Notes under the pieces: generated by a model
The model's input: only the letters and a program-made list of their open reading frames with translations
What the model was told of the DNA's origin: nothing
Databases searched by the model: none
DNA from: Litorimonas sp051251645
Lineage (GTDB): Bacteria; Pseudomonadota; Alphaproteobacteria; Caulobacterales; Maricaulaceae
DNA length: 64,000 nt
Direction of reading: 5' to 3'
Assembly: GCA_051251645.1 (NCBI GenBank)
Contig: JBPOEY010000001.1
Span: 434,001-498,000, forward strand
Program-made: the position numbers and the translations under genes
Shown: one piece after another, positions 33,368-41,860 of the stretch
Position numbering within the stretch: position 1 is the stretch's first letter
Layout: each line of letters begins with the position of its first letter

Positions 33368-34591
33368 CTAGCGACGGTGAGAGAAAACTAGCGCTGCCGT
33401 GATGGCGGCGGCTCCAAAGTCTTCCTCCCGCGGAATGACGCCATTTTTAATATATTCCAATACTTCAGGGCTGAGCGACGCCGTCAGTGACCAGTTCCAG
33501 TAGCGTAAGACTGTCTGCGCCTTATCTGTGGAGATCGTGTCATAGGTTTCAATCACGCGATTATAGTCCGGGTCGATAGCGCCATCGGCCGTCTGTGTGT
33601 GACGCCCCAAGCCGAGCCAAAGCATTTCGAGATGTTCGCGGCGTAAGCCCGGGGCTTTGCAGAAAATAGCAAGCGGTTGGCCGCCCTTATCCGTCAGAAT
33701 TTGCGCGCCTGTCGCAGGTTTAATGCCCGCCATATAAGACATTTCTTCCGTCGCCATCCGGGTTAAACCTGTCCGCGAAATATCCTCGATCGCTTCTTCA
33801 AGACTGGCAAAGGGCGACCGCTCTAGGGCGGCGCGGTTGCGTTGTCGGCGTTCAATAAATTGCAACGCTTTCCGAACGCCGGAATCTTGCCACCCTTCTT
33901 GAGCAGCAAGGGGATATAGATCGCCCGTGCTTTCCTGTAAAACATGCCGGGTGACCGCAAAGCGTTTTAGAATGCGCTTCCGGTTCGACGCATCGGCCCA
34001 CCAATACATGGTTAGGCCATGACTAGGGCGTAGCTCGTCGCGTTTCGCAAGAAGTTCGACATAAGGCTGATGCGAGCGCGAGATGACGAGGATCCGCTGG
34101 ATCGCCGTATCTGAGAGGTTAGAGCCCTTATTTTTGAGCAATGTCTCGACAACATCCTCTTCCATGAATTCGACCAACACATCGACGACGGCATCCGAGA
34201 GGTGGCGGCGCTGGGCCATCACTATCCGATGTTCCATCTTCACCTTCCGGGCGATTTGAATCATATCAGAATCAGTCAGGCTCCGAGAGTTTTCGAGAAC
34301 ATGTCGCGCGATCTGAATTTCATCCTTCGCGAGGATGACGAGAATTGTGCGTGGGGCTTCGTTGAGCATCACAAGACGTTTCGCGACGGCTTCGCGAATA
34401 TCGGGTTCAGCAGAGCGCAGGAGTTCAACGAGTACATCGCCCGCCATGTGGCGTTCTTGCGGGGTTAATTTGGACGCAGGCAGGCAAATAGCGTCAGCCA
34501 AGCGCCTGGCTAACTGACGCCGCACATTATCTGCAGGGGGCGGCGCCTGCATGGCGGGATCCAGCTCTAATGCTCTGGCAGGCACTGACAT
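33368..34591 (-). CDS. DUF2336 alpha-helical repeat protein
   Basis: 407 residues. Helical throughout, with HEAT-like pairs such as DVLVELLRSAEPDIREAVAKRL and EEDVVETLLKNKGSNLSD, which is the DUF2336 pattern seen in alphaproteobacteria. No signal peptide or membrane helix; N-terminus MSVPARALELDP. The C-terminal part contains LYPLAAQEGWQDSGVRKAL. It is divergent from the oligopeptidase gene. Cytoplasmic, function unknown. Confidence 0.85.
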   Translation of the reverse strand: MSVPARALELDPAMQAPPPADNVRRQLARRLADAICLPASKLTPQERHMAGDVLVELLRSAEPDIREAVAKRLVMLNEAPRTILVILAKDEIQIARHVLENSRSLTDSDMIQIARKVKMEHRIVMAQRRHLSDAVVDVLVEFMEEDVVETLLKNKGSNLSDTAIQRILVISRSHQPYVELLAKRDELRPSHGLTMYWWADASNRKRILKRFAVTRHVLQESTGDLYPLAAQEGWQDSGVRKALQFIERRQRNRAALERSPFASLEEAIEDISRTGLTRMATEEMSYMAGIKPATGAQILTDKGGQPLAIFCKAPGLRREHLEMLWLGLGRHTQTADGAIDPDYNRVIETYDTISTDKAQTVLRYWNWSLTASLSPEVLEYIKNGVIPREEDFGAAAITAALVFSHRR

Positions 34592-34697
34592 TTGGGGTCC
34601 AGTTCATGCTGCAGTCCGAAAATCGGACAAACGTCTTATGAAAAAGGGTAACTGGAAGCCCTTAACACTCCGTGACCATCGGCCTACAGGGCGGTCC

Positions 34698-36794
34698 ATG
34701 ACAGCTCACAAAATTCCCGTGCCGCAGGCACAAAAACGACCCAAGTCGCAACAACGATTTGGCCATGCGTGGACCGATAATTATGCCTGGATGAAAGATG
34801 AGCAGTGGCAGATTGTGTTGCGGGATCCGTCTCAGCTGTCTGCGGATATTCGCGATCATTTGGTCGCGGAGAACGCCTATACGAAAGCGTTGCTGGATCC
34901 TCTATCCGACCTAGAGCAGTCGCTATTCGCTGAAATGAAAGCCCGGCTGGAACCGGCGCGGTCCTCGACCAAGCTGCCGGATGGGCCGTGGCGTTACTAT
35001 CATCGGTTCGAGCCAGGCCAAGAACATGGCACCTACATGCGAGAACCGCGAAATGGCGGTGAGGCGCAGATTGTGCTCGATGCGGAAACGCTTAGCCAAG
35101 CGTCGACAGGGTATTTCGATATTGGCGACGTGAGTCACAGCCAAGATCATGCGCGGCTGGCCTATAGCCTCGATCTACGAGGCTCAGAAAACTTCGATGT
35201 CCATATTGTGTCGACGACGGGCGCGGACGCCGTGTTTACCGGCATTGATACGTCGGCAGGATCGCTGGTCTGGGGGGCGGATTGCAAAACGCTGTTTTGG
35301 GTCGAACGGGATGAAAATCAGCGCCCCTCCAAGGTCCTTCATCGCGATATTGACCGGATTGATGATCCGACAACGGCTTTTGTAGAAGATGATCCGGGAT
35401 TTTTCGTCGGGATCGGCGTGTCGGATGACGATCAGTTCATCACAATCTCTGCACATGATCATACGACCAGTGAAGTTTGGGCTGTGCCAATGGACGCACC
35501 TCACACCGATCCCATCTGCTTCGCGCCGCGCCGCGCGGGCGTTGAATATGAGGTCGCGCCGCAGGGCGGGGCGAGTTATATTTTATCCAATGATCAAGGG
35601 GCGATAGACTTCGCAATTTTCCGCTCAGACACGTCTCTCGGCGGTCAAAGCAATCCGGCGGAATGGACCCCCTATATCGACCATAAGCCCGGTCGCTTGA
35701 TCTTGGGCATGGAAACCTACGCTGGGCATATGGTGCGTCTGGAGCGCGAAGATGCGCTGCCACGTATCGTCATCCGCGATATGGCCACGGGCGAAGACCA
35801 TCATATTGCCATGGACGAGCAAGCCTATTCGCTCGGCCTCGTCAGCGGCTATGAATATGACACGACGCAGATCCACTACAGCTATAGCAGTCCCACAACG
35901 CCCGCCTCAGTCTATGCCTATGATATGGCGAGCCGTGAGCGCAGTCTCGTGCGGCAGCAGACGGTGCCGAGCGGCCATGATCCGGACGATTATGTCACAG
36001 AGCGGATTGAAATCACGGCGCGGGACGGAGCGCGCGTTCCCGTCACGCTACTCTACCGTAAGGGCGTTACGCCGGACGGCACGAACCCGGTGCTGCTCTA
36101 TGGCTATGGCTCCTATGGGCATACGATCCCGGCTGAATTTCGCACGGGGCGGTTGAGCCTTGTGGATCGGGGATTTGTCTATGCCATCGCCCATATTCGG
36201 GGCGGTATGGCGAAGGGATATGATTGGTATACGGCGGGAAAACTCGACCGAAAGATAAATACATTCAATGACTTCGTGGATGCGGGGCAAGCTTTAGTCG
36301 ATTTGGGTTGGACGGCGCGCGGTCAGGTCGTCGCGCATGGTGGTTCTGCGGGCGGACTGCTTGTCGGCGCCGCGCTCAATCAAGATCCCGGTCTATTTGG
36401 TGCTGTCATCGGGGCCGTGCCGTTTGTTGATGTGCTCAACACGATGAGCGATGGCGACTTACCGCTGACCCCGCCGGAATGGCCGGAATGGGGCAATCCG
36501 TTGGAAGACGAAACGGCCTTTCAGACGATCCTCTCTTACAGCCCCTATGAGAATGTCGTGAACGCCAACTATCCCCCTGTTCTGATTACCGGCGGTCTGA
36601 CCGATCCGCGTGTGACTTATTGGGAACCGGCCAAATGGGCGGCGACCTTACGCGATCATCAAACCGGCGACGCGCCGATTCTACTCAAAATGAATATGGA
36701 AGCCGGGCATCAGGGCGAAAGCGGACGTTATGAGTCGCTGAAGGAAACTGCGCTAGAATATGCGTTCGCACTGTGGAGCGTCGGTCTGAACTAA
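34698..36794 (+). CDS. ptrB: Oligopeptidase B-like S9 family peptidase
   Basis: 698 residues from the ATG at 34698, which gives the family-typical start (HAWTDNYAWMKDEQW near residue 25); 49 in-frame codons upstream look untranslated. An N-terminal seven-bladed beta-propeller gates access. The C-terminal alpha/beta hydrolase domain has Ser in AHGGSAGGLLVG (about residue 553), Asp in GGLTDPRVTYWEP and His in EAGHQGESGRYES. Oligopeptidase B cuts short peptides after Arg/Lys in the cytoplasm. No signal peptide. The acidic S1-pocket residues were not checked, so trypsin-like specificity is assumed from the family. Confidence 0.93.
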   Translation: MTAHKIPVPQAQKRPKSQQRFGHAWTDNYAWMKDEQWQIVLRDPSQLSADIRDHLVAENAYTKALLDPLSDLEQSLFAEMKARLEPARSSTKLPDGPWRYYHRFEPGQEHGTYMREPRNGGEAQIVLDAETLSQASTGYFDIGDVSHSQDHARLAYSLDLRGSENFDVHIVSTTGADAVFTGIDTSAGSLVWGADCKTLFWVERDENQRPSKVLHRDIDRIDDPTTAFVEDDPGFFVGIGVSDDDQFITISAHDHTTSEVWAVPMDAPHTDPICFAPRRAGVEYEVAPQGGASYILSNDQGAIDFAIFRSDTSLGGQSNPAEWTPYIDHKPGRLILGMETYAGHMVRLEREDALPRIVIRDMATGEDHHIAMDEQAYSLGLVSGYEYDTTQIHYSYSSPTTPASVYAYDMASRERSLVRQQTVPSGHDPDDYVTERIEITARDGARVPVTLLYRKGVTPDGTNPVLLYGYGSYGHTIPAEFRTGRLSLVDRGFVYAIAHIRGGMAKGYDWYTAGKLDRKINTFNDFVDAGQALVDLGWTARGQVVAHGGSAGGLLVGAALNQDPGLFGAVIGAVPFVDVLNTMSDGDLPLTPPEWPEWGNPLEDETAFQTILSYSPYENVVNANYPPVLITGGLTDPRVTYWEPAKWAATLRDHQTGDAPILLKMNMEAGHQGESGRYESLKETALEYAFALWSVGLN

Positions 36795-36939
36795 GGGCCG
36801 AGCGTGGATATCAACAAAAGGGCAACGCGCACAGCGAAGCGAGCACAATGGTCTTTTGTTGCCCGCGCGGCTTTAGTGCGGCGAGCGACAGCGAGAGAGC
36901 TGAGCGCCATCTTGCAACTCTATTTCTATATCCCGGGTT

Positions 36940-37425
36940 TTATGCAAACCGTCCCGTCGTCCTGTTTTTCTCCAAATCATCGGCGCTGATCACCCGTCCG
37001 TTCATTACGCCGTAAACGCCCGGAGCACAGGTCTGGGCGGCGATGATGGCGCCGCCGAGATTGAACCCGCCGTCGGAGCGTCCCAGTGAGTAGGGCCGCA
37101 TCGAGCCGGTCAGCACAACCGTCCGGTCACTCACACGGTCCGCGATATAGCGCGCAGTCAGTCCCATTGTGCCTGTGCCGTGGGTGATGACGATATGGCG
37201 CTCCGCAGCGCTCAGTATGGCATTCACGAGGACTTGCCGATCCGCGTCAATCATATCGAGGCTGTCATGCGTCATGAGCTGTTCGACGCGTGGGAAATCG
37301 GCGCGCGCTTGGGTCAGAATGGCGGGTACACAAGATCCGGCTTCGCGGTCAAAGACGAGCGTTTCGCGGACCAAGTCGTGCACTTTATCAATTGTGCCGC
37401 CGGTAGTGAGGATAAGGACATCCAT
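36940..37425 (-). CDS. Small asparaginase-domain protein
   Basis: 161 residues, about half a normal L-asparaginase. It begins MDVLILTTGGTIDKVHDL, with the first catalytic Thr in TGGTID; the second active-site motif is ITHGTGTMGLTA (HGT) near residue 80, then VVLTGSMRPY. It ends after the first domain, as in the known short asparaginase-domain family. Asparaginases release aspartate and ammonia from asparagine. It is divergent from panD, which consumes aspartate. Activity of the short form on asparagine is unproven. Confidence 0.85.
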   Translation of the reverse strand: MDVLILTTGGTIDKVHDLVRETLVFDREAGSCVPAILTQARADFPRVEQLMTHDSLDMIDADRQVLVNAILSAAERHIVITHGTGTMGLTARYIADRVSDRTVVLTGSMRPYSLGRSDGGFNLGGAIIAAQTCAPGVYGVMNGRVISADDLEKNRTTGRFA

Positions 37426-37541
37426 AAGAGGCTCCTGAACGAAAGATAAATGGAGGCAAGACAGATATGCGAAATCGCGGCTTCACCTTTTACGCGCCTA
37501 TGTCACATCCTATATAAGGTGTGAAGCAAGCTGGAGATCCC

Positions 37542-37913
37542 ATGAGACTGACAATGATGAAAGGTAAGATTCACCGTGCCACGGTGACTCAGGCCGATCT
37601 CCACTATGAAGGATCAATTTCGATTGATCGGGACCTCCTCGACCTCTCCGGTATTTTGCCGAATGAACAGGTCGATATTTTGAATATTACCAATGGCGAG
37701 CGGTTCACGACCTACGCCATCACCGCCCCGCGAGGGTCCAAAACCTTTGGCCTGAACGGTGCCGCCGCGCGCCGTGTGCAGCTCGGCGATAAAATTATCA
37801 TCATCACCTACGCCCAAATGGAGGCTGATGTCGCCAAGCGCTATGAGCCAAAGGTTGTGCTTTTGGACACGGATAATGAGGTGGTGAGCCCGCCGCTTGC
37901 CGCGAACGGGTAG
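37542..37913 (+). CDS. panD: Aspartate 1-decarboxylase
   Basis: 123 residues. It makes beta-alanine from aspartate for pantothenate/CoA. The self-cleavage site is HYEGSISID with Gly24-Ser25 when the ATG at 37542 is used, the same position as in E. coli PanD, and GGAG precedes that ATG; a 7-codon upstream extension is therefore rejected. Ser25 becomes the pyruvoyl cofactor. Further signatures: NGERFTTYAITAPRGSKTFGLNGAAARR and IIITYAQM. No panB or panC nearby. Confidence 0.96.
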   Translation: MRLTMMKGKIHRATVTQADLHYEGSISIDRDLLDLSGILPNEQVDILNITNGERFTTYAITAPRGSKTFGLNGAAARRVQLGDKIIIITYAQMEADVAKRYEPKVVLLDTDNEVVSPPLAANG

Positions 37914-37988
37914 GTTCACCCGCACGATCCTGCACGGGTGAGCCCTGTTTAGAACACGTTTAGCGCTCACCGTTTCCTACGGATGTCG

Positions 37989-38324
37989 TTAAATAAAATC
38001 GCGCGTTTTCCGGCTGACTTTTGGATTCAAGTTTGACGCAGCATCCAAATTGACGTGAGAGATTTCGTCGACAATTTCTTGCGTTATTTCATGGGTGCAC
38101 CGTTGGATTTTCATCTGATGTCTGGGTGAGAAACGCCCAAATTCTTGTGCGCAAATGTCTTCGGCCAAAATGCTTATTCTTTGGAAGACGTGTTCCGCGC
38201 CGATCGGAGTCGAAAGCTCGGATTTTGCATAGCTGAATTCAACGGTCTGTGCGGACGCGGATGTTGATGTCAGCGTTAAGGCGAGCGCGAGGCCGCCTAA
38301 AATAAAACGTGTCTTTGAGCGCAT
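37989..38324 (-). CDS. UrcA-family periplasmic protein
   Basis: 111 residues. Signal peptide ends TSTSASA. The mature part fits the UrcA pattern: VEFSYAKSELSTPIGAEHVFQRISILAEDIC, then a second Cys in KIQRCTHE and a helical tail. The two Cys probably form a disulfide. UrcA proteins are small exported proteins common in Sphingomonadales and Caulobacterales; function unknown. It stands alone on the minus strand, downstream of the LysR gene start region. Confidence 0.78.
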   Translation of the reverse strand: MRSKTRFILGGLALALTLTSTSASAQTVEFSYAKSELSTPIGAEHVFQRISILAEDICAQEFGRFSPRHQMKIQRCTHEITQEIVDEISHVNLDAASNLNPKVSRKTRDFI

Positions 38325-38438
38325 GATCGTCTCCTGAAGCTATACGCAATGTTGCGCTTCATAAGACTGCTGGTGCGGGGACTGTTTTGGAAACGCGTTA
38401 TTTTCCGAAGGCTATGTCGAAAAATTCGCCATTGAATT

Positions 38439-39329
38439 TTATGACGTCGCGACTTCTTTTTTAATCCAAGCGATCACGTCCCTTATAACGGGGCTCCGGT
38501 TTGCATTCGGAGTATGCGTTATAAAATAGGTTTTATTCCAGGGAAGCCATTGGTCGGAAAAGGTCGTAAATTTCCCATTTTCAATATTATGGCGCGCGAT
38601 AACTTCGGGTAATAAGGCGATGCCTTGTCCGGATAAGGTGGCTTCTACAGCGACGAGCGTATCTTCTATGATGAAAGGGCGGCGAGATTCGGTCAGGTCC
38701 AATTGGGCTAATTCACTCCACGCGCGCCATTCGTCCGTTGAATGAATTTGGATACGGCGCGTGGTGCGAATGAAATTGTCTCGGTCCGCATCGTCTATGT
38801 CCCTGAGTAAAGCGGGCGAGCAAACGGGGACGAGTTGTCCTTTGACGAGCTGAGTTGAGACGACGTCATCCCACGCTCCATGTCCATAGCGCACCGTTAA
38901 GTCCACTTCTTCCCTGGAAAAATCAACAAGACGTTGGGACGTGAGAATTTCTAATTCGATGTCCGGTAATTCGTCTTTGAACTTATCAAGACGCGGCACA
39001 AGGAATTGTCCTGCGAAAGATGCCATCGTTGAAATGCGACAACTATTGGAGCGTGGCGACCGGCGAGAATATCGTGCAAACGCTAGCGTGAGTAATTCGA
39101 ACGCCGGTTCGACAGAGGATCTCACAGTATAGCCGGCCGGCGTCAGCGTCAGGCCGCCGGGTAATCGTTCGAACAGCTTAACGCCGATATAGTCTTCCAA
39201 AGCCAGTATCTGCTTGCTGATGGCGCCCGGCGTTACCCCAATCTCTTCGGCGGCTCTTGAAAAGCTTGTATGGCGGGCCGCGACTTCAAAGGCGCGAATA
39301 GAGTTCAACGGCGGGAGGGGTTTGGACAT
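38439..39329 (-). CDS. LysR-family regulator, GcvA-like
   Basis: 296 residues from the ATG at 39329 (MSKPLPPLNSIRAFEVAARH, the usual GcvA-type start). The HTH is TSFSRAAEEIGVTPGAISKQILALEDYIG at about residues 22-50; the effector domain follows, with GHGAWDDVVSTQLVKG and GIALLPEVIARHNIENG. GcvA-like regulators control amino-acid or beta-lactam related genes, but no obvious target lies beside it: upstream is a divergently oriented gap and downstream is urcA. Target unknown. Confidence 0.9.
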   Translation of the reverse strand: MSKPLPPLNSIRAFEVAARHTSFSRAAEEIGVTPGAISKQILALEDYIGVKLFERLPGGLTLTPAGYTVRSSVEPAFELLTLAFARYSRRSPRSNSCRISTMASFAGQFLVPRLDKFKDELPDIELEILTSQRLVDFSREEVDLTVRYGHGAWDDVVSTQLVKGQLVPVCSPALLRDIDDADRDNFIRTTRRIQIHSTDEWRAWSELAQLDLTESRRPFIIEDTLVAVEATLSGQGIALLPEVIARHNIENGKFTTFSDQWLPWNKTYFITHTPNANRSPVIRDVIAWIKKEVATS

Positions 39330-39481
39330 GCGGACAGCATACAAAATTTGCACTCATTCAGTGCGAAAAATAGTTTAAGGCGTCGTGAGAATTTTTCGTG
39401 CCTGAATGCGTCCCTCTTTAAAAGGGTTCACGCTCGGTCAATGGCTTAAGTCGCTCAGAGAGGGGCGCTGGGTTGTTTTCG

Positions 39482-40114
39482 CTAAACTTGCGTGCGGGTG
39501 AGAAGCATTCGGCCAAGAAAATATGATCCCATTGAGATAAGGATGGCGATCAGCATGATCACAAATTTACCGTCTGGTATGTGTGTCGCTTGAACAAGCA
39601 TTCTGTCGTGTTCGCGTAAGCTGGCCCATTTGTGAATTGAGGCGTCTGCAAAGTCGTCTGTCGCAAATAAATCAACGAGATCGCGCCGGCTCCGGTATCT
39701 GACAATGACAATTCGATCCCATTGACTGCTTATACTATGCGTCCAACGACTGCCAAAGACCGGGTGTGATCCTCGCTTGGCCATGAGCCCAATCATCACC
39801 GCGCTGAAGCGATCATAGGCCTCTAGGCCAGACCCATTAAACTTGGATTCGTCAGAATAGTCCGCGATCTCATTAAATTTGTATAAATTTACCGTGTAGA
39901 TGGGTTTTCCATCGTCTGAGGCCAGAAAACTGCGTAATGCTGGAAGGTCATGACGGCCCCCTGGTCTCTGACTTTGGGCCTCAATTCTTGCCATATAACT
40001 GTCGACTTCTGAGACAGTCAGGGGAGGCGCGGACCCTTGATACCAATTCATAGCTATAATGAAAATGATAGCGCCAGCACTCATACTGATTGCGAATAGT
40101 TTTACGTGTCGCAT
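39482..40114 (-). CDS. Membrane-anchored DUF1330-like protein
   Basis: 211 residues from the ATG at 40114, which follows GGGAG at a good distance; GTG/ATG codons further upstream fall in the operator. N-terminal helix (LFAISMSAGAIIFIIAMNWY) and C-terminal helix (FVIMLIAILISMGSYFLGRML) bracket a soluble domain with KPIYTVNLYKFNEI, GLEAYDRFSAVMIG and RIVIVRYRSRRDLVDLFATDDF, a DUF1330/dimeric alpha-beta-barrel pattern. It is divergent from an HxlR regulator across a twin palindrome, so probably inducible. Related in fold to the lipoprotein at 966-1778. Substrate unknown. Confidence 0.75.
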   Translation of the reverse strand: MRHVKLFAISMSAGAIIFIIAMNWYQGSAPPLTVSEVDSYMARIEAQSQRPGGRHDLPALRSFLASDDGKPIYTVNLYKFNEIADYSDESKFNGSGLEAYDRFSAVMIGLMAKRGSHPVFGSRWTHSISSQWDRIVIVRYRSRRDLVDLFATDDFADASIHKWASLREHDRMLVQATHIPDGKFVIMLIAILISMGSYFLGRMLLTRTQV

Positions 40115-40135
40115 CTCATCCATCTCCCAATTAAA

Positions 40136-40196
40136 CCACTTGCATAATGCAAGCACCTAAATGCGACTATGCACGAAACTTGCATTATGCAAGTGG
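40136..40196. promoter_or_regulatory. Twin-palindrome operator between the HxlR gene and its divergent neighbour
   Basis: Two 13-bp palindromes, TTGCATAATGCAA (40140-40152) and TTGCATTATGCAA (40180-40192), lie 40 bp apart centre to centre, about four helical turns. With flanking bases they form one larger inverted repeat with 18-bp arms (40136-40153 and 40179-40196). This is typical of two dimers of a winged-helix regulator such as HxlR bound cooperatively. Confidence 0.85.
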
Positions 40197-40213
40197 ATTT
40201 ACTAACTTTGCAC

Positions 40214-40624
40214 ATGGCCCGTGATTCAAGACACTGTCGCTCAAATTGTCCGATTAATTTTGTCCTTGAGACATTCGGCGACAAGTGGACTTTGCTGATT
40301 ATTCGCGATCTGATGTTTAAGGGTAAGCAGACTTTCGGGGAGTTTGCAGAATCTGACGAGAGTATTTCCACCAATATCTTGACGGATAGGCTGCGGCGCT
40401 TGGAAGCGCATGAGATTGTGGAGAAATCAGTATCACCAGACAATCGCTCAAAGCTTATTTACGCCCTGACGCCGAAGGGGAAAGACCTCTTGCCGATCAT
40501 GCTGGAAATCACAGCATGGAGCGCAAGGCATGATGAAAAGACAAACACGCCTCACACATTCATGGATATGTTTCACGCAGACAAAGAGCGGCTGATGAGA
40601 AATATTTTGTCAGATATGGACTGA
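40214..40624 (+). CDS. HxlR-family transcriptional regulator
   Basis: 136 residues from the ATG at 40214 (MARDSRHCRSNCPINFVLE); 15 in-frame codons upstream overlap the operator and are not used. Winged-helix HxlR core: FVLETFGDKWTLLIIRDLM, TFGEFAESDESISTNILTDRLRRLEAHEIV, YALTPKGKDLLPIM. The two N-terminal Cys (HCRSNC) resemble the redox- or electrophile-sensing Cys of HxlR/YodB proteins. It probably represses itself and the divergent membrane protein through the twin palindrome. Confidence 0.9.
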   Translation: MARDSRHCRSNCPINFVLETFGDKWTLLIIRDLMFKGKQTFGEFAESDESISTNILTDRLRRLEAHEIVEKSVSPDNRSKLIYALTPKGKDLLPIMLEITAWSARHDEKTNTPHTFMDMFHADKERLMRNILSDMD

Positions 40625-40638
40625 CCGACAGCGGAATT

Positions 40639-40690
40639 CTGAGGTTGAATTATATAGGCTGATAAAGGCTTTTTCCTGCCGCAACCTCAG
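40639..40690. repeat. 9-bp inverted repeat downstream of the HxlR gene
   Basis: CTGAGGTTG (40639-40647) and CAACCTCAG (40682-40690), with 34 bp between them. A long-looped mRNA 3' hairpin or chance; no T-run follows. The remaining gap to 40790 shows nothing else. Confidence 0.3.
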
Positions 40691-40783
40691 GCATTGGGTG
40701 TGTCGATTAATTTTTCAAATATGAGATTGAGTTTTGATTTAACTCTTAGATATTGGGGCACACAACGAAAACTCTATGACTCA

Positions 40784-40811
40784 CAAAAAAAGCCCGCCAG
40801 TTTGGCGGGCT
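40784..40811 (-). terminator. Intrinsic terminator of the rpsF-rpsR-rplI operon
   Basis: AGCCCGCCA (40791-40799) pairs with TGGCGGGCT (40803-40811). The A-run at 40784-40790 becomes the T-run when read in the minus direction. Confidence 0.9.
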
Positions 40812-40840
40812 ATCTTAATTTTAGCGAATGAAAGAGGAGA

Positions 40841-41560
40841 CTACTCCTCTTCCTCCGTGGAAACGACATCCGCTTCAGCCGGCTTTTCAATCGGCTCAGG
40901 GTGAACGGCGCGAGCCATTTCAAGCTCTGTTGCCAAGCCTTCGGTCGCGTCGCCTTCAGCAACGGTCTCGTCAGCCACGTTATCAGGCGCATCACCTTCA
41001 AACATTTCGGCAGCCACTTCAGCCCTTTCTTGAGCTGAATCTTGCGCATCGGCTTTTTCTTCAGCCTGCTGCGTTGCGATCACGTCTTCGCCTTTGGCTT
41101 GACGGGCCGCTTCGTCCTCAGAGCGCGCGACATTCACTGTCATCGGCACAGAGACTTCAGCGTGCAAACGGATTTGAACCTCATGAACACCCAATGTTTT
41201 GATGGGCTTATCAATGATGATTTGGTTCCGTTTGACCGAGATATCTTTGAGCATGAGAGCTTCGTAGATATCGCGCATGGAGACTGACCCGTAGAGAAGG
41301 CCCGTATCACCGGCGCGGCGGATCATCGTGACCTGCGTGCCGTCGATGTCTTTGCCATCACTTTGGGCTTTTTCAGCATTTTCCGCGTTACGCTGTTCCA
41401 GATACTCACGTTCGGCTTCAAACCGAATGCGGTTGGCTTTGGTTGCGCGGAGGGCTTTATCCTGAGGAATCAGGAAGTTACGGGCGAAGCCGGATTTGAC
41501 CGACACAACGTCGCCCATAACGCCGAGTTTTTCGACACGTTCGAGAAGAATAACGTCCAT
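40841..41560 (-). CDS. rplI: Ribosomal protein bL9 with long acidic C-terminal tail
   Basis: 239 residues against about 150 for typical bL9. The N-terminal domain is standard (MDVILLERVEKLGVMGDVVSVKSGFARNFL), followed by the connecting helix and C-terminal domain (DTGLLYGSVSMRDIYEAL, ending PMTVNVARSEDEA near residue 155). The remaining ~85 residues are Ala/Glu/Asp-rich and probably disordered, ending VVSTEEEE. bL9 sits at the base of the L1 stalk. Tails are found in other alphaproteobacteria, but this one is long. Last gene of rpsF-rpsR-rplI. Confidence 0.95.
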   Translation of the reverse strand: MDVILLERVEKLGVMGDVVSVKSGFARNFLIPQDKALRATKANRIRFEAEREYLEQRNAENAEKAQSDGKDIDGTQVTMIRRAGDTGLLYGSVSMRDIYEALMLKDISVKRNQIIIDKPIKTLGVHEVQIRLHAEVSVPMTVNVARSEDEAARQAKGEDVIATQQAEEKADAQDSAQERAEVAAEMFEGDAPDNVADETVAEGDATEGLATELEMARAVHPEPIEKPAEADVVSTEEEE

Positions 41561-41574
41561 TGTCCGAGTCCTTC

Positions 41575-41835
41575 CTATTTCACTTCGTAGGGAAGTAAGC
41601 CGAGGAAGCGAGCGCGTTTAATCGCCTTCGCCAGCTCACGCTGCTTCTTGTGGGTAACCGCAGTAATACGTGCGGGCGCGATTTTGCCTTTTTCGGACAT
41701 GTAGCGCTGCAGCATTTTAGGGTCTTTATAATCGATTTTGATGCCATTCTCGCCAGAGAAGGGGCATACCTTGCGACGACGACGGAACGGGGTCCGGCTC
41801 GGCAGGTTTTCGATACGAATGTCTTGTTTAGCCAT
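41575..41835 (-). CDS. rpsR: Ribosomal protein bS18
   Basis: 86 residues. The core is KVCPFSGENGIKIDYKDPKMLQRYMSEKGKI and ARITAVTHKKQRELAKAIKRAR, the full bS18 pattern. It binds 16S rRNA next to bS6 in the small-subunit platform. It lies between rpsF and rplI with short gaps. Confidence 0.97.
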   Translation of the reverse strand: MAKQDIRIENLPSRTPFRRRRKVCPFSGENGIKIDYKDPKMLQRYMSEKGKIAPARITAVTHKKQRELAKAIKRARFLGLLPYEVK

Positions 41836-41860
41836 GATCTAATCCTTTCCTGTTCAGAAC

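Noticed and set aside
36804..36989. 61-codon frame after the oligopeptidase gene
   Set aside because: It runs into the asparaginase gene on the other strand and is Arg/Ala-rich without motifs.
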